A stretch of DNA of 64,000 nucleotides. It comes from Pseudomonas sp. FP2335. Its GTDB lineage: Bacteria > Pseudomonadota > Gammaproteobacteria > Pseudomonadales > Pseudomonadaceae. The notes below the pieces were generated by a model that saw only the letters and a program-made list of their open reading frames with translations, was not told the origin of the DNA and searched no databases. The stretch is from contig NZ_CP117437.1 in NCBI RefSeq assembly GCF_030687535.1, positions 3,307,501 to 3,371,500 of the forward strand. Direction: 5' to 3'. Positions 50,814 to 59,623 of this stretch are shown in pieces. Each line of letters opens with the position of its first letter. Position 1 is the first letter of the stretch. A program made the translations under genes and the position numbers.

Positions 50814-53800
50814 AGCTGCTCCGGCAAACGGAACGTGCGCCATTCACCCAGCGGGAATGGGCTTGGCGTGCGCTGGCTGGTAAGCAGGAAAGTGGCGCGC
50901 AAACCCGCCAGGTCGGACTTGAGCAACTGCCCATCGCGACCACTCGCAGGCTCGCTCTGGAACAACTCGAGCAAGCGGAACCACGACCAGGCACCGGCAT
51001 TTTTTTCCAACCCCAGCGGCCGCTCTGCGCCCCGTTCCAGGACCAGGCTGCTGCGGCCGTTTTGCGCCGCGACAGGCCACTCAAAGTGCATCGCCACGAT
51101 AGGCCCGTGACGGTATTCCAACTGCCGATCACCCATGCGCAACACCGCCCGACTGGCAGCCTGGTCCAGGCTGTAGGGCGCCAAGCTGAATCGCACCTGC
51201 AAGTCGCCCTGGGCCTCGTTGAAGAAGCTGCGCCGAATCAGTTGCGCCTTGCTCAGTTGCGGCAACAGGCTGCGCGCCAGCGGCAGGCTGCGCCCGTCCA
51301 GGCCACGCAGGCGATAGCGCCCGCCATCGGCACTGACGAAGGGCCGCAGATAAGTCTCATGAAAGCGCGCCAGGATGCCTTGGGGCTTGAAAAACTCCTG
51401 AAAATCACTGAGAGCGACGTCGCTGGAGGCATGCGCATTGAAAGGGTAGCGCTGGCGGATCGCCTTGGCATACACACCGTACACCTCGCTTTGATAACGC
51501 TGGTTGACGTGCACATAGGCTTCGTCCAGCAAGTGCCGCCAACTGTCATCCGCCAAGCCTTCAACCCACGCCGAAAGCGGCAGCGGCAGGCGCGTGGCGA
51601 CATCACGCAGATTGCCCAACCCATCCGGCTGCCCTTCCATGCGCCGCTTGACCCGTTGAAACGCCGCCTGCCCCGGCGAACTTTCACGGTGCAGCGCAAC
51701 CAGTTGCAGGTGCAGTTCGTCAAGCTGGCGCAAGGCCTGGGTCAACTCGGCGCCGGGGTTGTGTTGTTCGTCGAGCAATTGGTGCAGCGGCTCGAAGCGC
51801 CGCTGCAAGGTGCGCCGGGCGGAATCCGCCGGCAACGGCCCGGCGAACTGGTTCAAGGTGTCCAGCCCGCCATTGGACGGCAGCAGGCGCGTATTTTCCC
51901 GCACCTGTTGCAGCAGTTGCACCAAGGGCGACTGGGCCGAAGTCAAGCGTGCAAGCCGCTCGGCATCCTCGCGCAGGCCATCGGTATCCGACAGGCGCAC
52001 CTGGCCCAGCGCGTTGCCCCAGACATCGCCGTACTCACTGAAATAGCGCTGCTCCAACGCCAGCATCAGGCGGCGCAGATCGGCGGCGCTCAGGTCGGTG
52101 CCCTCGCCCAACACCCAGTTGTCCTGCGCAATCGCATTCACCAACCGTGGGCCCTGCGCCTCGAAATACTGCAGGAAACGCTTGGTGTAAAAACCCGGGA
52201 TCGGTGGCTCGCTGGCAACCAGCCCGCGTCCTTCAGCCAGGCGCAACGGCTCCAGGCTGCGCGCCTGTTCACGCAACACCCGATACACCACGTCAGCCAG
52301 TGACTCGCCGCGCAGTGTCTGGCGGGCCTGAGCGACCAGCGCGTCATCGAGGGACGCCGCGAACGGTTGCGCCAACAGCCGCGCGAAATGTTGGTTCAAC
52401 CGCTGCTGCACCGCGACCTCACCGGCATGCCGCACCGCCCAGGCCGCGCCCACACGCTCGGCCAACCACACCGAATCCCGACGCTCGTGCAGCGTCAGCA
52501 TCAGATACGCACGCAGGTGGTCCAGCAGTTGTTCGCGTTCGCCCAGGCTGGCGCGTACCTGCGTTCCCAACAGCTCGATGACTTGCGGCAGCAATTGCTG
52601 CCGTAAGGCGTGTACGTAGGCATCGTCCAATACCGGCGCGCTCATCTTGCCCTGGTACAGGCCCAAACGTTCCACCCTCCGCACCTCTACCGGGAACACC
52701 TGGGTCGCCGCAAACAGGCGGTCCAACCGGGCAAGGGCGACCAGGCTGCTGTCCGTCTCCAGTGGGGTTGGCGGCGCAGGTCGGGCCAGCGCAACCAACT
52801 GCTCCAGGCGCTGATGGTTGAGTGAATAACTGTGCGTCCATAACACCGTGGCGCCTGCGAGTATCGCCGTTGCGGCGAGGGCCGCGCCGAGCTGGCGCCA
52901 ACGAATGCGCTGGCGCTCGTCGCTATGCAACTGCGCAAAGTCAGCCTCGGCCACGATCACTTGGCGGAACAACCCCGGGACAAAGCGCCCCCGGGCGGCA
53001 TCCGCGCTGGTCAAATACATACCGCGCAGGCCCTGGATGCGCTGGTAGCGATGGGCACAAAACGCCGATTCGATGAAGTGGCACAAGCGTTCGCCAAGCC
53101 TGGCGAGCTGCAGGGGAAAGTCCAGCATCAGGCCGCGCCGCTCGACATTGCGCTCCTGGTGCAAACGCTGGATCAACTCACCACTCAAGCGTTGCAGCAA
53201 CCGCTCGAAGGCCTGGCGGACCTCGGGCATTTGCGTGCCCCCAGCCAGGGCTTGGCCAAACACAGGTGTTGCGACGTCACCTGTGGGCCCATCGAAGAAC
53301 TCGACAAATCCCGGCAGTCGGTCGACCTTGGTCAACACCAACGTTACGGGCACATCCACATGCAGCGTCTGCCGGATCTCCTGCACACGGGAATACACCT
53401 GGCGCGCCAGCACGTCGAGGTCATGGGTGTTGCCGGCGAGCAGGCTGTCCACCGATAACGTCACCACTACGCCGTTGAGCGGGCTGGCCCGGCACCTGGC
53501 CCTGAGCAGGTGCAGCAAGGTCGACCACCCCGCGCCATCCACCGCCGCATCAGGCTGGGTCAGGTAACGACCAGGCGTATCGAGCAACACCGCCTGGTCG
53601 GCAAAATAGCCTTCACAGAATGGGGTGCGGCCCGAGCGCGCGGCGTCCAGGCGATCCAGCGGCGCCAGCAACCCGTTTGCCATCAACAGCTGGGTCTTGC
53701 CGCTGCCCTCCTCGCCAAGCAGCACGTACCAGGGCAATTCATTGCGCCAGCGCTGACGCTTGGCGCCATAGCAACCTGCACTTTTCAGCGCCTGCACGAC

Positions 53801-54142
53801 CTCCTTGAAGCGCCCACGTACCTGGCGCCGCTCAGCGTCTACTCGCTGTCGGACATGCCGGGCCTGGTTCTCCGGGTTCTGGTGTTCCGAGTGCGGATTT
53901 TCCGGGCGATGGGTCTGGGCTTCACGGCGCCCACCGACCAAGACCATGGCGATGCCCCATAACAGCAACAGACTGCTGATCGTCACCCAGCGCGCCGACA
54001 CGCCCTGCCAGAAGCGGTAGTCATCCACCGCCAGTAGAGGTCCGAACCACCACACCAACGCGGCGCTTAACAGCACCAGCAACAGGCTCCAAACCCAAAC
54101 CCGACGCAGCACGCTGCCCGCGCTCTTGAAGAATGCGTTCAT
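50810..54142 (-). CDS. tssM: T6SS membrane complex protein TssM (IcmF)
   Basis: This 1110-residue protein has two N-terminal membrane helices (about 13-32, 46-66), a cytoplasmic domain with Walker A GEEGSGKTQLL (about 144-154), a third helix near 445 (LGAALAATAILAGATVLW), and a long periplasmic domain with the IcmF-related and C-terminal (PF06744-type) regions. It forms the trans-envelope core with TssL and TssJ. The Walker motif suggests a nucleotide-binding type. ATG 54142 follows the tssL stop by 15 bases. Confidence 0.95.
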   Translation of the reverse strand: MNAFFKSAGSVLRRVWVWSLLLVLLSAALVWWFGPLLAVDDYRFWQGVSARWVTISSLLLLWGIAMVLVGGRREAQTHRPENPHSEHQNPENQARHVRQRVDAERRQVRGRFKEVVQALKSAGCYGAKRQRWRNELPWYVLLGEEGSGKTQLLMANGLLAPLDRLDAARSGRTPFCEGYFADQAVLLDTPGRYLTQPDAAVDGAGWSTLLHLLRARCRASPLNGVVVTLSVDSLLAGNTHDLDVLARQVYSRVQEIRQTLHVDVPVTLVLTKVDRLPGFVEFFDGPTGDVATPVFGQALAGGTQMPEVRQAFERLLQRLSGELIQRLHQERNVERRGLMLDFPLQLARLGERLCHFIESAFCAHRYQRIQGLRGMYLTSADAARGRFVPGLFRQVIVAEADFAQLHSDERQRIRWRQLGAALAATAILAGATVLWTHSYSLNHQRLEQLVALARPAPPTPLETDSSLVALARLDRLFAATQVFPVEVRRVERLGLYQGKMSAPVLDDAYVHALRQQLLPQVIELLGTQVRASLGEREQLLDHLRAYLMLTLHERRDSVWLAERVGAAWAVRHAGEVAVQQRLNQHFARLLAQPFAASLDDALVAQARQTLRGESLADVVYRVLREQARSLEPLRLAEGRGLVASEPPIPGFYTKRFLQYFEAQGPRLVNAIAQDNWVLGEGTDLSAADLRRLMLALEQRYFSEYGDVWGNALGQVRLSDTDGLREDAERLARLTSAQSPLVQLLQQVRENTRLLPSNGGLDTLNQFAGPLPADSARRTLQRRFEPLHQLLDEQHNPGAELTQALRQLDELHLQLVALHRESSPGQAAFQRVKRRMEGQPDGLGNLRDVATRLPLPLSAWVEGLADDSWRHLLDEAYVHVNQRYQSEVYGVYAKAIRQRYPFNAHASSDVALSDFQEFFKPQGILARFHETYLRPFVSADGGRYRLRGLDGRSLPLARSLLPQLSKAQLIRRSFFNEAQGDLQVRFSLAPYSLDQAASRAVLRMGDRQLEYRHGPIVAMHFEWPVAAQNGRSSLVLERGAERPLGLEKNAGAWSWFRLLELFQSEPASGRDGQLLKSDLAGLRATFLLTSQRTPSPFPLGEWRTFRLPEQL

Positions 54143-54157
54143 TGATTGCTCCCAGCG

Positions 54158-55000
54158 TTATAGGGGCGGCGGTGCCGCAGAATGAAAGGGTTGCAGCGCC
54201 GCCACACGTTCATTGCCCAGCACCCAGGCAAACCCCAGATACACAGCCAACAGACTGGCCACCAGCCCCACCCCCAGCCACGGGATGGAAAGCATGCGCA
54301 AGCGTCTGTTGCGCCAGTGCACCGGCTCAGGCGCGTGCATGGGCAGCGGATCACCGCGCACGTGCCGGATCTGCCGGTACAGCCCGTCACGCACGGCCTC
54401 AAGCTGCAACACACCACGCTCCATGACGCGGTATTTGCCCTCGAAACCAATCGACAGGCACAGGTACATCAACTCCAGCAGCGCGACGTTCTTGATCGGG
54501 TCCCGGGACAGGCGCTCCAGCATCTGGAAAAACTTCTCGCCCCCAAAGGTTTCGTGGTGAAAGCGGCTCAACAGGCTCATCTTCGACCACTCGCCGCGAC
54601 TGTCCCATTGCGCGGTGAGTACGCTTTCATCGATGACGCAGCACAAGACGTAACAGGCCGCCTCCACCTGGGCGCTCTCCACACCGTGATGTTGCGCGTG
54701 CCGTTCAAACCCGCTGACCGCTGCCGACAGCCGCTCGTTAAGGGCGCCCAGGCTTTCACGCCCGACGCGACCTTTGAGCTGAGCCGCCTCGACCAGCAAC
54801 TCCCAGGCACCCGCTACCAGCGGGTTGGGCCCCAGGTCAAAGGTTTGCGCGCCGTGCAAACGGGCGGCGTAGATCATGCGGTCTTCCAACTGCTCAAAAC
54901 GTGGCGGTGAGGGGTAGTCCGTCAATGCCGCCTGCGCGGGGCCGCGACCGTCGCGGTCAAGCAGGATGGTTTTCTCATCGGCCGGGTAAGTGTTGTCCAT
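54158..55000 (-). CDS. tssL: T6SS membrane complex protein TssL (DotU)
   Basis: This 280-residue protein has a hook-shaped cytoplasmic domain (about 40-215, with CYVLCCVIDESVL near 117 and FHHETFGGEKFF near 147) and a single C-terminal membrane helix (about 238-258, WLGVGLVASLLAVYLGFAW). The short tail lacks a peptidoglycan-binding OmpA domain, so it is the minimal TssL form. ATG 55000 lies five bases past the tssK stop. Confidence 0.95.
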   Translation of the reverse strand: MDNTYPADEKTILLDRDGRGPAQAALTDYPSPPRFEQLEDRMIYAARLHGAQTFDLGPNPLVAGAWELLVEAAQLKGRVGRESLGALNERLSAAVSGFERHAQHHGVESAQVEAACYVLCCVIDESVLTAQWDSRGEWSKMSLLSRFHHETFGGEKFFQMLERLSRDPIKNVALLELMYLCLSIGFEGKYRVMERGVLQLEAVRDGLYRQIRHVRGDPLPMHAPEPVHWRNRRLRMLSIPWLGVGLVASLLAVYLGFAWVLGNERVAALQPFHSAAPPPL

Positions 55001-55005
55001 GGTGT

Positions 55006-56334
55006 TCAGTTCCTGATGGCCCAGAAGTTCAGTTGCAGCTCGGCAAATTCGCCGCTGACATGGAAGGCAAAGCCGCCCGAATGCTCCAGCTGCGCAATGT
55101 CACGGGCAGTGAGTTCGAGCATGAAATACGTCTTGCCGGCATGAAACGGCAACTGGCGCGGCGCCACCGGCAGCGGCTGGAGCCGGATGCCCGCCAGATG
55201 CAGGTTGACCAGCTCGCGGATGCGTTCGACGGGCCCGACCTTGAGGTGCGTTGGCAGGCGATTGCGCAGCGCTTCGCCGTCGCATCCGGCGGTGGCCGCC
55301 AAAATGAAGGTCGCGCGGCCAAGCAGCTTCAGATCGCTGACCGGGCATACCAGCACCCCGTACTGGCGTTGCTGCAATTCCAACTCGATGGCCTGTTGTT
55401 CCAGCACCATCGACAGCACGCTGCGCAAGCCGTCCATCAGGCCGCGAAAACTCGCGCCCTGATCGCTGTGCTGATAGTGCACGTCCCATTCACAACGCTT
55501 GCTGTCACAGGCAAAGGACGACAATTCGCCAAGCAACGCCAACAACTCGCGATACAGCGTGTGCGGACGCACCTGAGGCTGGCTCGCGTAATGGCGCAAC
55601 ACGGGCTCCGTACGATTGATCAGTTGCAGTAGCAAAAAATCGCCAACCTGTGTCGCCGCGGCCGCACCGTTGCCACGAATGCGCTCGGCCAGCGCATCAC
55701 CACGGCTGGCCAACAGGCTGATCACCTCCTGTAAACACGCCGCCCAGTAGCCACGGGCTGGCAGGTGGATGAAGGTCGGGGTGAAATCGGTGTCCAGGCT
55801 CACCCCGCCTTCGCTTGTGCAACCCACGATCTCGGCCACCTTGAGTGTCACCAGCGACGGATCGGCGAACTGTGCACCCGCCACCAGGCGCAGGTCCGGG
55901 CGCGCGCAGTCGAGCCGACACTCGGATTCGCCGCCCGCATTGGCGTCGCGCGCCTGAACCTCGCAACTGACATAGCGCGCCAGCACGTCGACCTGCTCCG
56001 GCCTACGGGTTTCGACCTGGTTGCCGGTGGCCAACGGCAACGCCAGGTAAACACCTTGCGGGCCGCTGTTGGCCGCGACCTGCAAGACCAACGGTGGCAT
56101 CGCCCCGTCAAGTTCAAACAGGCTGCCATCGGGCAACACACCACGGGCTTGGCTGACGACCAGCTTGCCCAGGTTGAGGTACTGCAAGTCCAGCTCAAGG
56201 CTCAAGAAGCCCCAGGCGTCGGGCGTGAGCAAACGGCTCCGGTTGAGCTGCTGTTGGTAGTAACGGTCGTTGTGTTGAAGGTGCTGGGGGCGCAAGAGCA
56301 TGCCTTCCTGCCAAATGACGTTATGCACCTGCAT
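55006..56334 (-). CDS. tssK: T6SS baseplate protein TssK
   Basis: This 442-residue protein starts with the diagnostic IWQEGMLLRPQHLQHND (about 7-23) of TssK, which links the baseplate to the TssJLM membrane complex. I chose ATG 56334, one base after the tssJ stop (TGAGATG), since a longer frame to 56367 overlaps tssJ without reason. The length matches TssK proteins of about 440-450 residues. Confidence 0.95.
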   Translation of the reverse strand: MQVHNVIWQEGMLLRPQHLQHNDRYYQQQLNRSRLLTPDAWGFLSLELDLQYLNLGKLVVSQARGVLPDGSLFELDGAMPPLVLQVAANSGPQGVYLALPLATGNQVETRRPEQVDVLARYVSCEVQARDANAGGESECRLDCARPDLRLVAGAQFADPSLVTLKVAEIVGCTSEGGVSLDTDFTPTFIHLPARGYWAACLQEVISLLASRGDALAERIRGNGAAAATQVGDFLLLQLINRTEPVLRHYASQPQVRPHTLYRELLALLGELSSFACDSKRCEWDVHYQHSDQGASFRGLMDGLRSVLSMVLEQQAIELELQQRQYGVLVCPVSDLKLLGRATFILAATAGCDGEALRNRLPTHLKVGPVERIRELVNLHLAGIRLQPLPVAPRQLPFHAGKTYFMLELTARDIAQLEHSGGFAFHVSGEFAELQLNFWAIRN

Positions 56335-56335
56335 C

Positions 56336-56812
56336 TCAGCGTTCCTCCACGCCGATCTGGCGCACACCCAGTTCGTCCAGGATCAGCGCTGCGTGGGTTC
56401 GCCGTTGCGGGGCCACGGGCACCACCACGCGCCACTGCACTTGCGGGAGGTCGCGATATGCGGCCAGCACGCCCACGTAGCGACTCTGCGGTGCAACGCT
56501 GAGCTTGAGGGCCAGGTGTTCGCCAGGCTGCAATTGGAGCTCCTCGCTGCTCACCCAATCCTTGGGCAATATCTGCTCGGCACGTTCATAGAGACTGAAA
56601 AAATCGCTGTTTTCAAAGGCCACCGGCTGGCGCAGTTCCAGCAAGCGCACCACCACGGGCGAGGGACGCCCATGCAAGTCGGGGTTGAGCCGCTCGCCGG
56701 CGGCCAGGCTCAAGTCCAGCTTGGTCAGTGTCGAAAACGGCGACAGGCTGCTGCACGCAGTCAGCAGCGTGAGCAACAGGGTTGTGAGGCATATTCGATA
56801 CATGGACATCAT
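56336..56812 (-). CDS. tssJ: T6SS outer-membrane lipoprotein TssJ
   Basis: This 158-residue protein has a lipoprotein signal peptide with lipobox LTAC (Cys about 20) and a beta-sandwich body (LDLSLAAGERLNPDLHGRPSPVVVRLLELR, about 33-62), the TssJ pattern in which the N-terminal segment forms the first strand. It binds the TssM C-terminus. ATG 56812 overlaps the stop of the FHA gene (ATGA). Confidence 0.93.
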   Translation of the reverse strand: MMSMYRICLTTLLLTLLTACSSLSPFSTLTKLDLSLAAGERLNPDLHGRPSPVVVRLLELRQPVAFENSDFFSLYERAEQILPKDWVSSEELQLQPGEHLALKLSVAPQSRYVGVLAAYRDLPQVQWRVVVPVAPQRRTHAALILDELGVRQIGVEER

Positions 56813-57918
56813 CCCGGGTAGGCAGCATGCAAGGTGGCGATCAGGCGCAATTGCTCCTGGTAAGCCGTGGAAAAATCCCGGCCAAGCTCACGTTCGCCCG
56901 GCGCCTGCGCGTCGAGCAGTTGCTGGTAATAACGTTGATAGGCACGCCAGCGCGCACCGTCAGTGAGCAGCCTGGAGCGCTTGGCCTGGTGTTCGAGACG
57001 GCGTTGCAGGTAGTCCGGCGCGAACGCCTGATGTGCACCCCGCAGAGCGGCGCGGCACGCGGCGAGCATTGCCACCTGATGTGCCTGCAGGTCACGGAAC
57101 ACCTGGGCCACGGATTGCTGCGCCGATAGTTCACCCAGTGCGCCGTCGCCCAGCAACGCCTGCAACGCCGCCTCGACGCCCTGGCAGTCGTGCAAGGGGT
57201 TGTGGCTGATGCCGGGGCTGTGGGCGGTCCCCAGGCGCAATTCGCGTTTGAGTTCCTCGCAGGTGCGCACGCACTGCTGCACGTCATCGAGGGTGTGCTT
57301 GAGCAAGCTTGCGACCTTGATCGCCAATGCCTCGCGGCCAGGGGTGTCGAGGCTGTCCAGAGGCATGCCCAGGGCCTGGGCAAAGTGGCTCCAGAACAAC
57401 CCATCGTCCGCAGGTGCAATCGGCTGCGGCACGAGTGCGTCATGTACGGGTTTGGCCAGCGTCGGCGGCACCAGATAGTCCGACTCCGGCGCGCCCCGCT
57501 CTACCCAGGCAGAGTCAGGGACCAGCTGCGGCTCGATCAACGGCTGCAGGCCGTGCGTCAGGAACGCATCATCGGGAATCGGCCCGCCTTCAGCCTGGCG
57601 CGGCCTTGATTCCACCAATCGAGCCCGGATTGCCAGCGGGCCGAACTCGAAGAGGTTGCCATCGTTGATAAGGTGTGGCTGCCCCTTGCGCAAACGCTCG
57701 ACGCTACCCGCCAGCCCGATGCCGTTGCTGCTGATGTCGGTGAGGAAATACCGACCATCCCGGTAACTGACAACCCCATGCTGACCGGAGAGCACACGAC
57801 TGCAATCGGGGATCACCCAGTCACAGCCATTGCCACGGCCGATCACGCCGCCTGCGCCGTCGAATACCTTGCGCGCCACTCCAGGGCCGTCGCCACTGGC
57901 TTCCAAGACTAATTGCAT
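56809..57918 (-). CDS. T6SS FHA-domain protein (Fha/TagH)
   Basis: This 369-residue protein has an N-terminal FHA domain (about 25-95) with GRGNGCDWVIPD, SGQHGVV and TDISSNGIGL, the phospho-Thr-binding residues, and a C-terminal T6SS-specific domain (about 180-360). In HSI-II it is the likely target or adaptor of the Stk1/Stp1 pair. ATG 57918 is preceded by GGAGG seven bases upstream; the frame extends to 58128 but that part overlaps the small lipoprotein gene. Confidence 0.92.
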   Translation of the reverse strand: MQLVLEASGDGPGVARKVFDGAGGVIGRGNGCDWVIPDCSRVLSGQHGVVSYRDGRYFLTDISSNGIGLAGSVERLRKGQPHLINDGNLFEFGPLAIRARLVESRPRQAEGGPIPDDAFLTHGLQPLIEPQLVPDSAWVERGAPESDYLVPPTLAKPVHDALVPQPIAPADDGLFWSHFAQALGMPLDSLDTPGREALAIKVASLLKHTLDDVQQCVRTCEELKRELRLGTAHSPGISHNPLHDCQGVEAALQALLGDGALGELSAQQSVAQVFRDLQAHQVAMLAACRAALRGAHQAFAPDYLQRRLEHQAKRSRLLTDGARWRAYQRYYQQLLDAQAPGERELGRDFSTAYQEQLRLIATLHAAYPG

Positions 57919-57934
57919 ACCAGACCTCCGCCGT

Positions 57935-58066
57935 TCACTGGCCACGACGGCTGAGCTGGGAGTCACCCAACGGGCGGTAGTCGGCGTCATCAAACACGTA
58001 ATTGGCGTTGCAGCCGCTGAGCAGCAACACGACAAGCACCAGGGCTCGCCAAGGACGATCAGGCAT
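57935..58066 (-). CDS. Very small T6SS-locus lipoprotein (orfX position)
   Basis: This 43-residue frame begins at ATG 58066 (GGAGA upstream) with a lipoprotein signal (LVLVVLLLSGC, Cys about 19). The mature peptide is only about 25 residues, Asp- and Tyr-rich. It lies between fha and the sigma-54 activator gene, where P. aeruginosa HSI-II has an uncharacterised orfX (from memory). It is too short for automatic gene finders. Function unknown; the lipobox and ribosome site support coding. Confidence 0.72.
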   Translation of the reverse strand: MPDRPWRALVLVVLLLSGCNANYVFDDADYRPLGDSQLSRRGQ

Positions 58067-58108
58067 GGGGTCTCTCCGCAAAAAAAGTAAGTCATCAACG
58101 CGTGCCAC

Positions 58109-59623
58109 TCAGCGCTCCTCCTGGGCATCGCGGCACGGGATATTCAGGCGCGCCAGGCGATACAGCAGCGTGCGCCGGGCGACACCCAGCTCACGTGCAG
58201 TGCGGGTGCGATTGCCGCGGTTCTTGTGCAGGCAATCGATCAGGAAGACCCGTTCGACCCGCTCCAGGCGCTGGCGCAGCGTCGCATCCAGCACCGCCGA
58301 CGCAGCTGTCGGCAATCCGAGGTGCGCCGGCAAAATCACCCCGTCATCGCTCAACAACACGGCGCGTTCCACCAGGCACTTGAGTTCACGCACGTTGCCG
58401 GGAAAACCGTGTGCCGACAGTTGATCAATCGCCGCACTCGACCACGCCACCGCAGCTTTGCCCAGCGCTGCGCAGGCCTGCTCGGCAAAGTGCCGTGCCA
58501 GCAACAGCACGTCGCCGTCACGGGCGCGCAACGCGGGCAACTCGATAGGAAACTGCGCCAGGCGGTAGTACAGGTCTTCGCGAAAACTGCCCTGGGCGAC
58601 CATGGCCGCGAGGTCGCGATGGGTGGCGGCGATGATCCGCACGTCGACCTTGTGCGCGACGCTGGCACCGAGTGGGCGAATCTCACCCTCTTGCAGTACC
58701 CGCAGCAGCTTGGCTTGCAGTGACAACGGCATGTCACCGATCTCGTCCAACAGCAGCGTGCCGCCGTGCGCCGTGTCAAACAGCCCAGGATGGTTGCGCT
58801 CGGCACCCGTGAAAGCGCCCTTGCGATAGCCGAACAACTCGCTTTCCAGCAAGCCTTCCGGAAACGCGGCACAGTTCTGCACCACAAAGGCCTTGGCGCT
58901 GCGCGGACCGCTGGCGTGGATCGCGCGGGCTACCACCTCCTTGCCGGTGCCGGTCTCGCCACGCAGCAATACGGTGTAGGGGGTGTGCTGGACCTTGCCG
59001 ATCAAGCGGCAGGTTTCCTCCATCGCCGCGCTGGCACCGATCAGGCCATAGGTGCTGGGGGGTGGCACGTTGAGCAACGGCAGGCAATCCGCGTGGCGAG
59101 GGTGCAGACGTCGCAACAACACCCGTTGATTGAGGGCAAAACTGCCCAGGTGCGCCAGCGCCGGCGCGTGCCCCTGCAACGCCGCTTTACGTTGGCTGGC
59201 GCAGAGCAATACGCCCACGGTGGCCCGGCATCGGTTGAACAGCGGCACACCGATCAACGTGCGCCAAGGGGCTGCTGTCGCCGGCAAAAACGCACCGTCA
59301 TACGGGCTGTCGCCCAAGTCATCCAGGCACAGGGCACTACGCTGGTCGAGCACGACGTGCAACAACTGTTCGTGCCGCCAATCGCTGTTGCCCGTCGCCA
59401 CCGCTTCGGCAAAATGCTGGGCAATCAGCGCCAGTTGCCCGCTTGCCTCATCAAGACCATACAACTGACTGAGTTCGCATTGGCTCAGTTGTGCCGCCGC
59501 GTCCACGCACAGGCGCGTAAGGCGCTGGTCGTCGTTTTCCAGGCCCAGGCGGGTGATCCAGCCCAGCAGGGTTTCGGCGTAGGCCAGGGGTTCGGGCAAT
59601 TGGCTGAATAAGGTCGGCATCAT
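58109..59623 (-). CDS. Sigma-54-dependent activator of the T6SS locus (Sfa)
   Basis: This 504-residue protein has an N-terminal GAF-like sensor (about 25-170), an AAA+ sigma-54 interaction domain with Walker A GETGTGKE (about 222) and an intact GAFTGA loop (about 269), Walker B LLLDEIGDMP, and a C-terminal Fis-type helix-turn-helix (RTARELGVARRTLLYRLARLNI, about 475-497). It should activate RpoN promoters in the T6SS cluster. ATG 59623 overlaps the clpV stop. Confidence 0.93.
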   Translation of the reverse strand: MMPTLFSQLPEPLAYAETLLGWITRLGLENDDQRLTRLCVDAAAQLSQCELSQLYGLDEASGQLALIAQHFAEAVATGNSDWRHEQLLHVVLDQRSALCLDDLGDSPYDGAFLPATAAPWRTLIGVPLFNRCRATVGVLLCASQRKAALQGHAPALAHLGSFALNQRVLLRRLHPRHADCLPLLNVPPPSTYGLIGASAAMEETCRLIGKVQHTPYTVLLRGETGTGKEVVARAIHASGPRSAKAFVVQNCAAFPEGLLESELFGYRKGAFTGAERNHPGLFDTAHGGTLLLDEIGDMPLSLQAKLLRVLQEGEIRPLGASVAHKVDVRIIAATHRDLAAMVAQGSFREDLYYRLAQFPIELPALRARDGDVLLLARHFAEQACAALGKAAVAWSSAAIDQLSAHGFPGNVRELKCLVERAVLLSDDGVILPAHLGLPTAASAVLDATLRQRLERVERVFLIDCLHKNRGNRTRTARELGVARRTLLYRLARLNIPCRDAQEER

